DNA of 64,000 nucleotides from Marinagarivorans cellulosilyticus (GTDB lineage Bacteria; Pseudomonadota; Gammaproteobacteria; Pseudomonadales; Cellvibrionaceae). Made by a program: the position numbers and the translations under genes. The notes beneath the pieces were generated by a model, which saw nothing but the letters and a program-made list of their open reading frames with translations, had not been told where the DNA came from and did not search any database. How positions within the stretch are numbered: position 1 is the first letter of the stretch; each line of letters starts with the position of its first letter. Positions 46,244-54,547 of the stretch are shown piece by piece. Where the stretch lies: assembly GCF_021655555.1 (NCBI RefSeq), contig NZ_AP023086.1, positions 682,001 through 746,000 of the forward strand. The letters run 5' to 3'.

Positions 46244-47148
46244 TGGCGTTATTTAATGTGCCTTTTAAGGCGATGGGCACGCTGTGCCAAATTCGCTTAA
46301 TGGCCGAGTCCCAGTCGCAGGCAGAGCACATTGCTCAGCCTGCGATTAGTAGGATAGCTGACCTCGAAAATCGTTATTCACGTTACATCCCCTCCAGTTT
46401 AATCTCTCGAATAAATGCTAATGCAGGCGCCCAGCTCACACCGCTGGACGCCGAATCGCATGCGTTATTTTCTTATGTTGCCAGTGCCTTTGAGCAAAGT
46501 GATGGTTTGTTTGATGTCACCTCTGGCGTTTTGCGCAAAGCGTGGAATTTTCGAAAAGTGGGGCCTCAATCGAGTTTACCTGCCCGCCATTCACTACCCA
46601 CGCAGCAGCAGTTAGATGCTTTGCTGGACTGTTGTGGTTGGGCAAAAGTCGGCTGGGGTGGTGAGCGCAGTATTCAGTTGCCGGCAGGCTTTGAGATTGA
46701 TTTTGGTGGCTTTGTTAAGGAGTATGCGGCAGATAGCGCGCTATCAGTATTGCGCGAAAAAGGTGTTTCTTCAGCTATGGTTGACTTGGGAGGAGATATT
46801 GCCGTTTTTGGCGGCGGTTGGCCGATAGCCATAAAAAAGCCTCGCGCGCCTAGCGAAAAGTTAACTCAGCTCAGTTTGCGAGGTGGCGGGTTGGCTACCA
46901 GTGGTAATTACGAGCGCTTTTTTATGCTGAATAACAAGCGCTATAGCCATATTTTAAGCCCCTTTACGGGCTGGCCAATAATTACGCCGGCCAGTATCAG
47001 TGTTGTTGCCGATAGCTGCTTAGTCGCGGGGACAGTGAGTACAGTGGCTATGCTGGCAGGGGAGAGCGACTGCTTGGAATATTTAGACGCTTTTGATTTG
47101 CCGTATTGCTGCGTTTTTAATGATGGTCGTGTTGTAAATCAGTTTTAA
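46243..47148 (+). CDS. apbE: FAD:protein FMN transferase (ApbE family)
   Basis: 301 aa. It attaches FMN from FAD to Thr/Ser of target proteins. The N terminus MALFNVPFKAMGTLCQIRL starts the domain directly, with no signal peptide, so it may act in the cytosol or need another export route. Motifs: ENRYSRYIPSSLISRIN, FDVTSGVLRKAW, DFGGFVKEYAAD, GGDIAVFGG, LATSGNYERFF and HILSPFTG, in which the usual Asp after HIL is Ser. Translationally coupled to the DUF3570 gene; part of the DUF4266-DUF3570-apbE unit. Confidence 0.88.
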   Translation: MALFNVPFKAMGTLCQIRLMAESQSQAEHIAQPAISRIADLENRYSRYIPSSLISRINANAGAQLTPLDAESHALFSYVASAFEQSDGLFDVTSGVLRKAWNFRKVGPQSSLPARHSLPTQQQLDALLDCCGWAKVGWGGERSIQLPAGFEIDFGGFVKEYAADSALSVLREKGVSSAMVDLGGDIAVFGGGWPIAIKKPRAPSEKLTQLSLRGGGLATSGNYERFFMLNNKRYSHILSPFTGWPIITPASISVVADSCLVAGTVSTVAMLAGESDCLEYLDAFDLPYCCVFNDGRVVNQF

Positions 47149-47167
47149 CTTCTAGGCACTAAGCGAT

Positions 47168-48223
47168 TTAGTGATTGCTGAACGCAAGGACTTTAAACCG
47201 CTTGGTATTGGTAAGCGTTTCTTGTTGCTTAAAATAGCGGCTGGCTTTTTTCTCTATGCCAATAAAGCTATTAACTACAAAAAAGGCGTGCCCTTTTGGG
47301 CTAAGCTTTTGGCTTGCGTTATCTAAAAATTTATCCGTTAAGTCGCCGCTAATGCTAAAGCCTTGATGAAATGGTGGGTTGCATAAAATGCAATCGAATG
47401 TGCCTTGTATTTCTGCCCCAGCATCCGCGGCGATAATATCTAGCTCAAGGTTATTGGCTTTTGCACTTGCTGCAATGGCTAATAGTGCTGCGGCATTGTT
47501 ATCGGTTGCGGTGAAGTTTTTGCAGCCCCAGTGGCGGCTACCAAAGGTTAGCAGCCCGTAACCACAGCCCAAATCGAGCTGGTTGTGCGGCTGTATATTG
47601 TGATTTTGCAGGTACTTTTGTGTGACCTCTAAAAGCAGCTTGCTGCCCTCGTCTATTTTCTCGAAGCCAAAAACGCCAGGCTTGCTCAGTAATGTTTGGT
47701 TATTGAAGCTGCCGATATCGCGCAATTGGTTGTAATTTTGGGTATCGAGAGGGGCAGCATCGATGTTGGCAGACGAAAAAGCACCGTAGTGTGCATCTTT
47801 ATTCTTCTTGGTGGCCAAGCTTTTTAAAAATAAGGTTTGGGTTTTCTTTAAGTAAGTTTTTATCCCTTCACCTTTTAGGCCTGCAAGGTGCAAGGTGGCG
47901 TCGCTTTTAAGCGTTTTAGCTGCGTGATTGAGTGTGTGGTGGGCTAGAGGCTTTTCTTTGCTTATGCGAATGAATACGTGTTGTGTTTGTGGTGTGATAG
48001 CTTCAGCTAATTGAGCATCGTTGAATTCGCTGTTAATGCCCAGCGCCAGTGCTTGTGTGTGGATGTCGTAGCGGTTTGTGCACAGCGAAAGCTTTGCGCT
48101 GGTTTGCGCTAGTAGAGGCAATATGGTTAGAGAGTTTTCGTCTGCGAACCAAGTGCAGTGCTGCCCAGTGGGAACCTGCTGTAGTTGGCTAAGTAATAAT
48201 GTAATCGCGAGGTCTTGCGTCAT
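47168..48223 (-). CDS. rsmC: 16S rRNA (guanine1207-N2)-methyltransferase-like (RsmC)
   Basis: 351 aa. Two MTase-like halves: an N-terminal degenerate domain (1-170) and a C-terminal active domain with LDLGCGYGLLTFGS and the CNPPFHQGF catalytic motif (NPPF) about residues 215-290. This layout and NPPF fit RsmC/RlmG; RsmC is the better match from the short linker. It follows rsuA by 4 bp in the same direction, so the two rRNA-modification genes are probably cotranscribed. Confidence 0.85.
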   Translation of the reverse strand: MTQDLAITLLLSQLQQVPTGQHCTWFADENSLTILPLLAQTSAKLSLCTNRYDIHTQALALGINSEFNDAQLAEAITPQTQHVFIRISKEKPLAHHTLNHAAKTLKSDATLHLAGLKGEGIKTYLKKTQTLFLKSLATKKNKDAHYGAFSSANIDAAPLDTQNYNQLRDIGSFNNQTLLSKPGVFGFEKIDEGSKLLLEVTQKYLQNHNIQPHNQLDLGCGYGLLTFGSRHWGCKNFTATDNNAAALLAIAASAKANNLELDIIAADAGAEIQGTFDCILCNPPFHQGFSISGDLTDKFLDNASQKLSPKGHAFFVVNSFIGIEKKASRYFKQQETLTNTKRFKVLAFSNH

Positions 48224-48227
48224 AGCG

Positions 48228-48932
48228 TTATGGCAGATTAATTTCGGCAGGGGTGAGCGGGCGGTATTGGCCAGGCGTTAGGGTGGAATCTAGCTCAATG
48301 TGGGCGACGGCTTCGCGGTGTAGCGCGTTAACTTTATTACCCGTTGCCGCCAGCATTCTTTTAACTTGGTGGTAGCGCCCCTCGGTTATTTCAAGCAAAC
48401 AGCAGTTTTGTGTTAGAGGGGTGACTTTGGCTGGTTTGGTAGGCTTGGTGTCGTTGCGCAATTGCATGCCGTTTTGCAGTTGTTCAATAGCGTCCGCACT
48501 AATGGGCTCAGCTGTGGTGACCCGATAACGCTTGCCTAATACCTTGTGGGGTGATGTGATCGCGTGGTTCCAATCGCCATCGGATGTAATCAGTACTAGC
48601 CCTGTTGTGTCTATATCCAAGCGCCCAGCAATTTGTAGGTTGTTTCTGTGGCTTGGGTGCAGTGTTTTAAGGTTGAGTAAATCAAAAACGGTTGGGTGGT
48701 CGGCATCGGTATTCGCGCAAACAGTGCCTTTGGGCTTGTTTAGCATCCAGTAAATTGGCGTAGCTTCGTTTAAGCTTTTTCCATCCAACGTAATGGTTTG
48801 GCCTGATCGGGTTGCGGTGTTGCTTTGGGTGCAGCGGTTGTCGTCAATTAAAACGCGGCCGGCTCGAATCGCTAAGGTAGCTTCTTTACGAGACAGGCCG
48901 CTGTTATTGGCAACAAAGCGATCTAGGCGCAT
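48228..48932 (-). CDS. rsuA: 16S rRNA pseudouridine(516) synthase RsuA
   Basis: 234 aa. An N-terminal S4 RNA-binding domain (MRLDRFVANNSGLSRKEATLAI) is followed by the RsuA/RluB catalytic core with AGRLDIDTTGLVLITSDG (catalytic Asp) and YHQVKRMLAATGNKV. It isomerises uridine 516 of 16S rRNA. It lies 7 bp downstream of folD and 4 bp upstream of rsmC, in the same direction. Confidence 0.94.
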   Translation of the reverse strand: MRLDRFVANNSGLSRKEATLAIRAGRVLIDDNRCTQSNTATRSGQTITLDGKSLNEATPIYWMLNKPKGTVCANTDADHPTVFDLLNLKTLHPSHRNNLQIAGRLDIDTTGLVLITSDGDWNHAITSPHKVLGKRYRVTTAEPISADAIEQLQNGMQLRNDTKPTKPAKVTPLTQNCCLLEITEGRYHQVKRMLAATGNKVNALHREAVAHIELDSTLTPGQYRPLTPAEINLP

Positions 48933-48939
48933 ATTTAAT

Positions 48940-49782
48940 TTAGCCTAAGCTTTTTTCACCAGCTTCTACAGTTTGGTAAATAAGTGTGTTGATCGTCATA
49001 GGGCCTACGCCGCCCGGTACCGGGGTGTAGGCGCTGGCGCGCTCGGTTAGCGGGCCAAGCTCTATATCGCCTACGCCACCAGGGTGGTAGCCTGCATCCA
49101 CAACAACGGCGCCGTCTTTTATCCAATCAGCTTTAATAAACTCGGGCTTGCCAACGGCGCCTACAATAATGTCGGCCTGTTTTATATGCGTTTCAAGGTT
49201 TTGAGTGCGCGAGTGGCATATGGTCACTGTGGCATTGGCGTTTAATAGCATTAATGCCATTGGTTTGCCTAGAATAGGGCTGCGGCCAACGACAACGGCA
49301 TGCTTGCCGGCTAAGGGGATATCAAAGCCCTCGAGTAAGCGCATAATGCCCTTGGGGGTGGCGGAGCCGTATGCTTCCTCGCCCATGCTCATGCGGCCAA
49401 AACCTAGGCAGGTAACGCCGTCGACATCCTTCGCTAAAGCGATTGCATCAAAACAGGCGCGCTCATCAATTTGAGGCGGCACTGGGTGTTGTAGCAAAAT
49501 GCCGTGTACATCGGGGTTGCTGTTAAGCTCGTCAATTTTGGCGAGTAGTTCGGCGGTTTTGGTGCTAGATGGCATTTCTACGCGAATAGAGCCCATGCCA
49601 ATGCGCTCGCAGGCATTACCCTTCATTTTTACATATGTCGCCGAGGCAGGGTCGTCGCCAACCAAAATGGTTGCGAGTATAGGGGTGCTGCCGCCTTTTT
49701 CTTTAAGGGCTTGCACGCGCAGACTGAGTTCTTCTTCGGTTTTCTTGGCAAGGGCTTTGCCGTCGAGTATGAGCGCTGTCAT
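48940..49782 (-). CDS. folD: bifunctional methylenetetrahydrofolate dehydrogenase / cyclohydrolase
   Basis: 280 aa from the ATG at 49782 with an AGGAA ribosome-binding site; the frame is open to 49878 but that N terminus does not fit. Features: PILATILVGDDPASATYVKMKGNACERIG with the catalytic Lys, VHGILLQHPVP, VVVGRSPILGKPMALML cofactor loop, PVPGGVGPMTI at the C terminus. It makes 5,10-methenyl and 10-formyl-THF. First gene of a folD-rsuA-rsmC unit and divergent from the tRNA-Pro operon. Confidence 0.97.
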   Translation of the reverse strand: MTALILDGKALAKKTEEELSLRVQALKEKGGSTPILATILVGDDPASATYVKMKGNACERIGMGSIRVEMPSSTKTAELLAKIDELNSNPDVHGILLQHPVPPQIDERACFDAIALAKDVDGVTCLGFGRMSMGEEAYGSATPKGIMRLLEGFDIPLAGKHAVVVGRSPILGKPMALMLLNANATVTICHSRTQNLETHIKQADIIVGAVGKPEFIKADWIKDGAVVVDAGYHPGGVGDIELGPLTERASAYTPVPGGVGPMTINTLIYQTVEAGEKSLG

Positions 49783-49920
49783 GGGGGTTCCTGCTGTACA
49801 TAGGTGGGCGAAAATTTGCGCGCTATTGTCACATAGACACGCCGCTTCGCCAACGCTTTCACGAACGAGCAGGAACAATCGCTTTCAAACCTCGAAAGCT
49901 AAAAAATGTGAAAAATACCG

Positions 49921-49949
49921 TTGACGAGATAAGGGGGCGTGAGTATGAT
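49921..49949 (+). promoter_or_regulatory. sigma-70 promoter of the tRNA-Pro / tRNA-Arg operon
   Basis: TTGACG at 49921-49926 and TATGAT at 49944-49949 with an optimal 17-bp spacer, followed by a GC-rich GCGCACC discriminator. The tRNA-Pro gene begins about 40 bp downstream. The broken host tRNA-Arg and the island tRNA-Arg lie further down the same transcript. Confidence 0.85.
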
Positions 49950-49989
49950 GCGCACCACTCGAAACGCAGTGTTGTTTGTGTTTCTTTGT

Positions 49990-50066
49990 CGGAGTGTAGC
50001 GCAGCCTGGTAGCGCGTCTGCTTTGGGAGCAGAATGTCGGGGGTTCGAATCCCTCCACTCCGACCA
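49990..50066 (+). tRNA. tRNA-Pro(TGG)
   Basis: 77 nt with encoded CCA. The acceptor CGGAGTG pairs with CACTCCG, the anticodon loop is TTTGGGA with anticodon TGG, and the T-loop TTCGAAT is intact. It is followed 30 bp later by the split tRNA-Arg. Confidence 0.98.
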
Positions 50067-50096
50067 TCTTTTTACCCGCGATACATGAAGTGTTAA

Positions 50097-50153
<57 letters not shown>

Positions 50154-50171
50154 TTATATGTACCTTAATCT

Positions 50172-50181
50172 GGTGCATCAG
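50172..50181 (+). repeat. recombinase-site candidate, copy 1 (GGTGCATCAG)
   Basis: 10-bp motif GGTGCATCAG, 19 bp past the tRNA break. Two further copies form an inverted pair at the integrase start. Candidate arm-type or accessory site. Confidence 0.5.
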
Positions 50182-50205
50182 TAAATCCGTTGGTTTCAGC
50201 TTTAT

Positions 50206-50279
<74 letters not shown>

Positions 50280-50366
50280 CATATTCATTAAAAATCAGTT
50301 ATTTAAGATCTGTCTGGTCGGTTGAACTGATCGTTTTACGCACTCTCTTTTACGCCAGCCCTTGCT

Positions 50367-50420
50367 TATCCTGATGCACCTGTTAATCTCGGTCCTAAAA
50401 GTTATAGGTGCATCAGGATA
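50367..50420. repeat. 15-bp perfect inverted repeat at the integrase start
   Basis: TATCCTGATGCACCT at 50367-50381 and its exact complement at 50406-50420, separated by 24 bp. Both contain the GGTGCATCAG motif seen at 50172. The right arm covers a GTG codon (50408) and touches the ATG at 50420. It could be a recombinase arm site or an autoregulatory operator. Confidence 0.8.
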
Positions 50421-51802
50421 TGCATGTAAGAAAACAACAATTTCGGCATTATACGGGGCTCCAGCTTTGGACCTTTTTCGATCCGTTTAGTACCCGGGAA
50501 TATCAGGGGCCGCGCCAGTATTTGGAATACTTGGCGGAAACTGGGTCGAACTCCCAGAATACAATCAAAGCAAAGGCAAACGCGCTAAAGTCTTTCTTAG
50601 ATTTCCTAGGCTCCTGCTCAGAAGTTCTCGAGGGGCGGCAGCCAATTAACGCCCCTGGGAAAATCCTCAGCCGAATTTTGATGATGTATCCGGTTTATCT
50701 TGCTGAAGCTGATATGTCCCCCAATTCTTTTGTTGTTGCAGTTGCAAAGCGAACTGGGTTTGGTGGTGTTTCTAAAAGTTCGGTGGCTTCGTATCTCTCA
50801 GCCATCAATGGCTTTATTAGCTTCAGTGATATTGAGTGGATTGGTCAGCAGGCTCTCGATCAGGACTCGGTTGTCGACCTGTTTGTAGATGAGGGTGATT
50901 TGATGGCTGAGCTTCGCCGCATCGACCATCTATCGTCTTGTGAACGAATATCTGTCGTTTCTCGCTCAATGCTAGCCGGAGTAATCAGTGGCGGCCCAAA
51001 ACAGATTCCAAGGCCGGTCCTGGCCATGCCGAAGCGATTCAAAGCTTCCGAGTCTTCTGACCTCGAAAGGTATGAAAAAGCTTTCCCTGCGTCGCGAATT
51101 GTAGACTTAATTAAGCATGCGTCTAGCTACCGTGACGTTTGTCTGTTTTCGTTATTGGCTGGCACGGGAGTTAGGACCTCTGAGGCACTTCAGCTCAGGC
51201 TCGAAGATATCGACGCAATAAATGAAGTCGTAAAAATACTTCCCTATGCGGAACGAATTCAGAAATACGGTGATCTATCCGACCACGAAAAAACCAAGCT
51301 AGCATTCAAGGGTAGGGCCAGCTCCGACGTTGTTTTTTTGGAGCCTTTTAGGTCGTACTTTTTTGATAACTTGATGCGGTATATGGATCGAGAGCGGGGC
51401 TTGGCATACCCCGGGCACAATTTCCTTTTTGTCACGCTTGCCAATAATCGAAAAGGAAACCCAATGTTCTTGGGTGATGCCTGTTCAAATAATAGAACTT
51501 TCAAAAAAACGCAAAATAAATTAGGGATAGCCCCCTCTTACTCCCTGCATTCGCTGAGGCATTTTTATGGGGTGTGGCTTAGGAACTTTGCGCCCCACTC
51601 TCATGGATATGGCTATCCGTTGTCAGTTGTGCAAAGGGCTATGGGGCATCAGTCAATAAAATCTACCGAAATATATTCCTTGCTTGATAAGCTGGTCTAC
51701 CTCGAATTTATAGAGGCAACCAACCATACCCTTAAGGCGTTGGGTTTCGATTTTGAAAGAGTTCGCAATGAGGCATCAAAAGATCCCACTCTGATCAACT
51801 AA
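50420..51802 (+). CDS. tyrosine recombinase/integrase of the island
   Basis: 460 aa from ATG 50420, or 464 from GTG 50408; neither has a clear ribosome-binding site. An N-terminal core-binding SAM-like domain (about 30-150) is followed by the catalytic domain. Arg is in GTGVRTSEALQLRLEDI, HSLRHFYG provides the second His/Arg box, and MGHQSIKSTEIYS gives the last His and the Tyr. All residues of the active site are recognisable. It sits directly inside the tRNA-Arg junction and is the likely integrase. Confidence 0.9.
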   Translation: MHVRKQQFRHYTGLQLWTFFDPFSTREYQGPRQYLEYLAETGSNSQNTIKAKANALKSFLDFLGSCSEVLEGRQPINAPGKILSRILMMYPVYLAEADMSPNSFVVAVAKRTGFGGVSKSSVASYLSAINGFISFSDIEWIGQQALDQDSVVDLFVDEGDLMAELRRIDHLSSCERISVVSRSMLAGVISGGPKQIPRPVLAMPKRFKASESSDLERYEKAFPASRIVDLIKHASSYRDVCLFSLLAGTGVRTSEALQLRLEDIDAINEVVKILPYAERIQKYGDLSDHEKTKLAFKGRASSDVVFLEPFRSYFFDNLMRYMDRERGLAYPGHNFLFVTLANNRKGNPMFLGDACSNNRTFKKTQNKLGIAPSYSLHSLRHFYGVWLRNFAPHSHGYGYPLSVVQRAMGHQSIKSTEIYSLLDKLVYLEFIEATNHTLKALGFDFERVRNEASKDPTLIN

Positions 51803-51905
51803 AGCCGGACATTATTATTGGTCAAAATTAAATACTTATCTTTTGGCTGTTTGTGATTCGCGCGCGATTAGAAACGATTGCCGTTAAATGGTTATTCCCA
51901 TTCTA

Positions 51906-52100
51906 TATGGTCGAATTGCTTGGCATAAGCTCATTTCTATTCGAATACCTACTTTTTGCTCGAATTGTCTTTAGTATCCGGTCAATCTCCTCAGGCGTGA
52001 GATGGCTGCGCCCCCTGAGTTCATCATTCGGCTTTCTCGAGCCTCCCACTGCCCGTAAAATGAATATAATACGGAAATTTTGGGTAATGCATGTGTAAAA
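51906..52100 (-). pseudogene. fragment of a FimB/XerC-like tyrosine recombinase
   Basis: On the minus strand the reading frame contains RGRSHLTPEEIDRILKTI then AKSRYSNRNELM, which fits the start of the catalytic domain of FimB-type invertases and small integrases (R-x-x-LTP-x-EI ... R-x-x-R-x-x-LM). The expected HGLR box does not follow; the frame ends after about ten further residues. Likely a remnant of an earlier integrase. Confidence 0.4.
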
Positions 52101-52123
52101 ATCAACTAATGCTGGGTCGCTTG

Positions 52124-52145
52124 AACGCTGCGCAGCAGCGTTTTT
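52124..52145 (+). terminator. intrinsic terminator downstream of the integrase
   Basis: AACGCTGC pairs with GCAGCGTT around a 3-nt loop, followed by a T run. It is about 320 bp past the integrase stop. Confidence 0.65.
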
Positions 52146-52227
52146 CAGGTATTGCAAGTTCTATTCGCAGAGGCATGACTTGTTAATCAGCTGTTTTGAG
52201 CAGTATAGTCTAGAGCCATTTGCGGGA

Positions 52228-54168
52228 CTATTTTTTTTCAAACATTAGGTTTACAGATTCGAAGATCGCCTCAAACTGATTTATAGTAATCTTATCAAAA
52301 GAGGTGTAGGTAGCACCGCTTTTCGCTAAGGCATTCGCAGGAGAGTAATGATTGAATCGATTGATTTTAAGGTGATTGTTGATTTGGGGGATTATCTGTC
52401 GATCTTTCCCTTTTATTTCGCCATCTTTGATATTTGGGTGATCTGGAAAGGCTTTGTTAAATAGTCTAAGGTAGTCCCCCTTAGAAAAGACATCCTCAAT
52501 ATCTGCACTCTTGAGTCCATTAATATATTCATCAAAAAACTTAATTCGATTTTTCTGTATTATTTTCTGTTGGATGAGGCTGTCAATTTTTTCTTTATTG
52601 CTATTGTCAATATTGGAATCTAACAAACATGCAATTTTTAGTTTGCTCCCGCGTAGAAGAGACACGAAAGTTGCAACCTTATCAAGCCCACCCACAGGGA
52701 CTATTGTAATATCTTCGTCCAACCCTTCGCCACCTTTCTCTTTAAGGATTGAATCCATTACTTGTAGATACACCAAGTCTGATACACCTTCAACCAATAG
52801 ATTGTTGTTTGAAATGAATAGATTTTGGGCAATATTGTATCCGAGCGCGGCTTGCAATGGAAATAAGGTATTTGGGTCTTTCTCTTGAATGCTATCAGAT
52901 ATCACTGAACCCTTTTCAGTTTCCAAAACAGTTCTAACTCGGTGCAACTTTTCGGAATTAACCATAAACGGCGAGTGTGTTGTATAAACAACTTGATAAT
53001 TTTCGGATAGCGACTCAATAAAGTCTAAGAGGTTTTCTTGGGCAGTAGCATGCAGGTTAAGCCCCGGCTCATCCAGCAATAAAATGTATGACGAATTTTT
53101 ATCTTCTTGAATTTTTTTAAACCAAACAAGAAAAGAAAAGAACCAGTTGAATCCTTTACTTCTATTTTTTAATGGCAATGACACCTTCGTTCGATTGTTT
53201 CTTACACGAATATCTAATATGTGCTCTACAATACTAGTATTGTTACCCCTTGTTATATGTTTTTTATCAATTTTAAACTGAATTTCGAGATTAGAGTTTG
53301 AACCCCAGTATTCAAACAAGTCTTCTGAAATTGATGCTTCAGTTGCCTCTAATTCAGCGATGAAGTTCTCAAAATCATCTGAATCTAATATTTCATCTAC
53401 ATTTATATCTGCAAGCTCGAAGAGTGCCTTTGCAGTTTTTTGCTCTTCATCTTCCAATTGATCATTTTGAAGGCCTTCAATACTGATTCTTGACGGCAAT
53501 GCATAATATTCATCGTAGTAAAGGAATTTTGGTGTATGAGGGGAAATCCATTTAGTGTAAATGTAGCCGTCTAGATCGCTGTCCCACGATTTATTTTCAG
53601 GGAAGTAATCCAAAAGATCATTCAGGTAATCTATGGTCTCTTCGGTATCTTCATTTGCACCTATAGACCCAATGACTTTCATTACTGAGACTCGTGTCCG
53701 TGATGACTTTAATTGCGTTTTGATTGCCTCATCTATAATCGTAGATGTATCTAATTGAGCATCCCAAAAGGCCTTATAATCTGCCTTGATACCCGATATG
53801 GTCACGGAGTTGTCATACTTTACTATTCTCGAGAACGAGGTTTGCGTAAATACTGAGGCACCTAGTTCATCATTGATTTCTTCAATCAAAGCGTCTGAGA
53901 TTTGAAAGGTTGCAGTAACTGCTTTAGGGTTTTCCTTCGACTTGTCAAGAGACTTCTTTTCTTTGCGCGGGTAATCGTGTGTAGTGTTAAATTTGAATGA
54001 GTCATCGCTCTCAAAATAGTTTGTTTTTGCTAGTGACTCGAGAACTGTAGTCTTACCAGACTCATTCATGCCTACCAATGCGGTGATCTTTTCATCTAGT
54101 TCAAAACTTTGGTCGAATTCAATACTCTTATACTTGTGGATACACGCATCTTTCAGTGTGATTAGCAT
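52228..54168 (-). CDS. OLD-family ATP-dependent endonuclease (AAA ATPase + TOPRIM)
   Basis: 646 aa from the ATG at 54168; the frame is open to 54219 and an ATG at 54186 is an alternative. N-terminal SMC-like ABC ATPase with Walker A GMNESGKTT (about residues 33-41), a coiled insert, and Walker B region ILLLDEPGLNLHATAQENLLDF followed by the YTTHSPFM His switch. The C-terminal TOPRIM domain has LLVEGVSDLVYLQV (Glu) and IACLLDSNIDN (Asp-x-x-x-Asp). Standalone, without the UvrD-like partner of Gabija. A candidate phage-defence nuclease by family and location. Confidence 0.85.
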   Translation of the reverse strand: MLITLKDACIHKYKSIEFDQSFELDEKITALVGMNESGKTTVLESLAKTNYFESDDSFKFNTTHDYPRKEKKSLDKSKENPKAVTATFQISDALIEEINDELGASVFTQTSFSRIVKYDNSVTISGIKADYKAFWDAQLDTSTIIDEAIKTQLKSSRTRVSVMKVIGSIGANEDTEETIDYLNDLLDYFPENKSWDSDLDGYIYTKWISPHTPKFLYYDEYYALPSRISIEGLQNDQLEDEEQKTAKALFELADINVDEILDSDDFENFIAELEATEASISEDLFEYWGSNSNLEIQFKIDKKHITRGNNTSIVEHILDIRVRNNRTKVSLPLKNRSKGFNWFFSFLVWFKKIQEDKNSSYILLLDEPGLNLHATAQENLLDFIESLSENYQVVYTTHSPFMVNSEKLHRVRTVLETEKGSVISDSIQEKDPNTLFPLQAALGYNIAQNLFISNNNLLVEGVSDLVYLQVMDSILKEKGGEGLDEDITIVPVGGLDKVATFVSLLRGSKLKIACLLDSNIDNSNKEKIDSLIQQKIIQKNRIKFFDEYINGLKSADIEDVFSKGDYLRLFNKAFPDHPNIKDGEIKGKDRQIIPQINNHLKINRFNHYSPANALAKSGATYTSFDKITINQFEAIFESVNLMFEKK

Positions 54169-54471
54169 GCTGTTTCTAATCTCCATAGCTGTATGTGACC
54201 GGACATCGCTGCAATGCACGGTAGTTCAATTAACTCCAAAGAGAGTCTTGGGTTATATAGGTGAGTAAATATACTCCTAACATGTATACGGTTAATCGAA
54301 ATGTCAATTCCGCTAGGCAGGTTGGCGCTTAAGTATCCATTTTGGCGTCTCCAGTCCGCTGTTTTTAATCGAAAGCACGGTGAACGCTACTCTGTCACGC
54401 CTTGAAACCCTGAAATCCAACTAGCCGACTTAAACTGGCGAACCATATTTTCACTATCACTGATTGGCGAC

Positions 54472-54530
54472 TGTTAGGTGTCAACTATCTTGTCCGATTA
54501 GCGGCAATTATGATGGGGGTTAGGTGCGTT
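54472..54530. mobile_element. orphan IS21-like terminal sequence
   Basis: About 59 bp starting TGTTAGGTGTCAACTATCTTG and ending near GGGGTTAGG align with the left end of the intact IS21 element (57743) at most positions and with the same spacing of internal repeats. No istA/istB follows; the sequence passes into the end of the metallophosphoesterase gene. It looks like a relic end of a related element. Confidence 0.6.
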
Positions 54531-54547
54531 CTTTTTGAGGTTTTCAC

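Larger units (their letters stand above)
51803..52227. other. 425-bp spacer inside the island with an integrase relic and a terminator
   Basis: No intact gene. It contains a truncated integrase-like reading frame on the minus strand (51906-52100) and a plus-strand terminator hairpin at 52124. A plus-strand frame at 51853-52098 has no family features. Confidence 0.5.

Noticed and set aside
51853..52098. Plus-strand 81-codon frame after the integrase
   Set aside because: No ribosome-binding site or domain, and the opposite strand of the same segment has recognisable integrase-like residues.
52228..54168. Gabija or PARIS system
   Set aside because: No UvrD-like helicase or AriB-type TOPRIM partner lies beside the OLD gene; ATPase and TOPRIM are in one protein.
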